A stretch of DNA of 6,868 nt from CAZPAH01 sp964584495 (GTDB lineage Bacteria; Krumholzibacteriota; Krumholzibacteriia; Krumholzibacteriales; Krumholzibacteriaceae): assembly GCA_964584495.1 (NCBI GenBank), contig CAZPAH010000137.1, positions 1-6,868 on the forward strand, in the 5' to 3' direction. This document shows positions 6,501 through 6,868 of the stretch, one piece after another. Numbering within the stretch: the stretch's first letter is position 1; the number at the start of each line of letters is the position of its first letter. Below the pieces are notes generated by a model. It did not search any database and had not been told where the DNA came from. It worked only from the letters and a program-made list of their open reading frames with translations. Both the position numbers and the translations under genes were made by a program.

Positions 6501-6536
6501 TGGAAATACTATGGGTCGATCCTCTTCGATTTTTAA
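3534..6536 (+). CDS. Secreted fusion protein: zinc peptidase (MA-like), TolB/PD40 beta-propeller and Omp85/BamA-type outer-membrane barrel
   Basis: This 1000-residue protein joins three modules. Residues 1 to about 33 form a signal peptide, with a basic start, a hydrophobic core and a likely signal peptidase I site near SPAAG. The peptidase domain (about 40-310) has HEFTH at 132-136 (two His zinc ligands and the catalytic Glu) and WLAEGTAQF at 189-197, where E192 is the likely third ligand. YNQGYSLVRFIAERYG (244-259) is the usual helix of gluzincin 'MA-like' peptidases. A WD40/PD40-like propeller follows (about 330-580), with blade motifs such as DPSFSADGRRIA (424-435) and DPCWDADNNGFLFSSD (512-527). 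A charged linker (about 581-630) leads to a barrel (about 635-1000) that I count as 16 strands. LRGY (877-880) sits between strands 11 and 12, and the last residue is Phe, both as in Omp85 proteins. POTRA domains are not seen. The start has GGAG at 3522-3525, 8 nt upstream. Substrate and function are unknown. Confidence 0.85.
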   Translation: MGCFNIERIRSCAGPVLCLLTFVSFLIPSPAAGWNHSEIRWKTIVTPHFSIHFHEGEDWTAGEVAKIAEEIYQPVTSFYGYEIGRVHINVYDVTDRAEGLAAFYLNRIDINASDYEFHFRGTSDWLRNVLTHEFTHLVSIQTAMKLPLRIPAVYLQAVTFEKEKRPDVITGYPNFQGSIPFSGEIIPNWLAEGTAQFQCTSDRNDIWDSHRDMLLRMAVLSGNLHTIDEMGVFGKNSIEAEMVYNQGYSLVRFIAERYGEDKVVELVKAHSKLFCLSSNRACKCVLGISEGDLYREWVRELEKRYSREVAGIGTRRREGEYLSSKGYMNMFPFIAGSGGELYYLSNMGRDYMSMDLVRLGHDGKPESVVSGLSSRASYFEPGRMVCYAKRTGDNPYGYELNDIYLLDIETGKEKRVTHGMRATDPSFSADGRRIAAVESEDGSERIVAIEVDTGKSRYLTPLVRGRRYYGIAWVEKGILTSRFDGVSRDIVLVDPVTGGEEALVSGTADERDPCWDADNNGFLFSSDRTGIFNIYHLDISTGSELMITNVVGGAFSPYISGDDMLFTGYGARGYEIRTIRNWIDGAIDPSAVGIDASLAGMRTECYKLREKNSDGLSGAEETVAKAEKFDIEYTPLFIFPRFLVYDKKPRIGLAFNSMDLIDRQSLYAAASINKDKEFNLQFGFDTRQFKPTFSFIFLSARKYYDFSDITLGDVRVRYDLWDAYFMCKMELEETSRNRRKEITLAYNHGEYGLNINAWDYYDSELGWNYYKANEISLFFDYRSIRPGVYSDINPRSGRTLHVELTRAYDKLSSGYFEYAFKPIYDQNDFGRYILEYEEFIPLPLWSHVLSFYAKGGTLDENLVDDFFYLYLGSYDGLRGYSYYSLGGRKIAMARLTYRFPLFSRINKQYLGTYLASLYAGIFAEAGKAWNEDELDFNGNNKDIGFELRLKGFTFYNYPLAASFTAAYGLDKIEYNDPFQQGLSFTEGEEWKYYGSILFDF

Positions 6537-6539
6537 CGA

Positions 6540-6868
6540 ATGGCTTTACAGATGAAAGTGATTCTCGCAGGTTACAATATCGAAGCCGAAACGATCCGGA
6601 AGGCGGCAGATGCAATCGATTCCGAACCGACGCCGGAGGTTATTTCGGCTGCTTACGCGAGGATAAGCCGCGATCCTAGAAATGTCGACACACTAAGGAA
6701 AGAGTCGCGCGGTGACGTCGCGAGGGCGAGGCGATCGAACGAGAGCATCGTTTTCGACATGGGCCATTCGTCCGTAGCGGAGCACGCGGTTTTCAATTTC
6801 GACGTTATGAACGTTTCGCGGCTGGCCGTCGAAGAGATCGAGCAGTTCAGGCTCGCCTCCTATACGGA
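6540..6868 (+). CDS. thyX: ThyX-like flavin-dependent thymidylate synthase, N-terminal part (3' end outside window)
   Basis: The window holds 109 codons and two further bases; the frame is open at the edge. ThyX methylates dUMP to dTMP using methylenetetrahydrofolate, FAD and NADPH. The start MKVILAGYN (residues 5-13), ISAAYARISRDPR (35-47), FDMGHSSVAEHAVFNF (72-87), VSRLAVEEI (92-100) and QFRLASYT (102-109) follow the ThyX fold. GHxSVxEH is the conserved histidine-rich helix. The ThyX signature RHR-x7-S should begin at residue 102, but the residues are QFR, so only the second Arg remains. This fits a divergent branch in which a second, C-terminal ThyX unit may carry the canonical residues; I recall such long proteins but cannot check here. 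The ATG at 6540 is 3 nt after the previous stop with no evident Shine-Dalgarno; ATG 6552 is an alternative. Translation is probably coupled to the upstream gene. Confidence 0.82.
   Translation, partial: MALQMKVILAGYNIEAETIRKAADAIDSEPTPEVISAAYARISRDPRNVDTLRKESRGDVARARRSNESIVFDMGHSSVAEHAVFNFDVMNVSRLAVEEIEQFRLASYT

Noticed and set aside
1..6868. CRISPR array, tRNA, rRNA, insertion sequence or phage integration site
   Set aside because: No regularly spaced direct repeats, cloverleaf, transposase frame or terminal repeats were seen on either strand.

Overview
The window looks like chromosomal DNA from a diderm (Gram-negative-type) bacterium. The evidence is a gene encoding a signal peptide and an Omp85-type outer-membrane barrel, plus an inner-membrane HflK/HflC pair. 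Base composition is moderate in GC by eye, with frequent AGG/AGA (Arg) and ATA (Ile) codons. The gene mix (anaerobe-type hypC-hypD, hflK-hflC, a propeller/barrel fusion, thyX) would fit an uncultivated diderm lineage such as the FCB-like candidate phyla or a deltaproteobacterium-like group. That placement is inference; no marker gene here fixes the taxonomy.

All genes are on the + strand. Bases 1-120 hold the 3' end of hypC. It is followed 3 nt later by complete hypD (124-1221); both serve [NiFe]-hydrogenase Fe(CN)2CO cofactor assembly. A 185-nt gap (1222-1406) carries a candidate sigma70 promoter, a nested inverted repeat that could fold in the leader RNA, and a 14-codon micro-ORF. Next come hflK (1407-2384) and hflC (2381-3349), overlapping by ATGA. 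They encode two membrane-anchored SPFH/Band 7 proteins expected to form the complex that regulates FtsH-type proteolysis. A second gap (3350-3533) is unusually rich in dyads: a long bulged hairpin, then a 7-bp inverted repeat and a small palindrome that overlap a candidate promoter.

The most interesting gene is at 3534-6536. It encodes 1000 residues reading signal peptide, gluzincin-type zinc peptidase (HEFTH plus a downstream glutamate), TolB/PD40-like beta-propeller and Omp85/BamA-like beta-barrel. The barrel can be read by eye as 16 strands, with an LRGY motif between strands 11 and 12 and a terminal phenylalanine. POTRA domains, the usual periplasmic part of Omp85 proteins, are not visible; the peptidase and propeller take their place. 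Only 3 nt separate it from a truncated thyX-like gene (6540-6868 and beyond), whose canonical RHR motif reads QFR.

Functionally, the window joins hydrogenase maturation, inner-membrane protein quality control, a probable outer-membrane protease/translocator and thymidylate synthesis. Only the hypC-hypD and hflK-hflC pairs have clear shared pathways. A link between HflKC and the barrel peptidase in envelope protein quality control is a hypothesis from adjacency.
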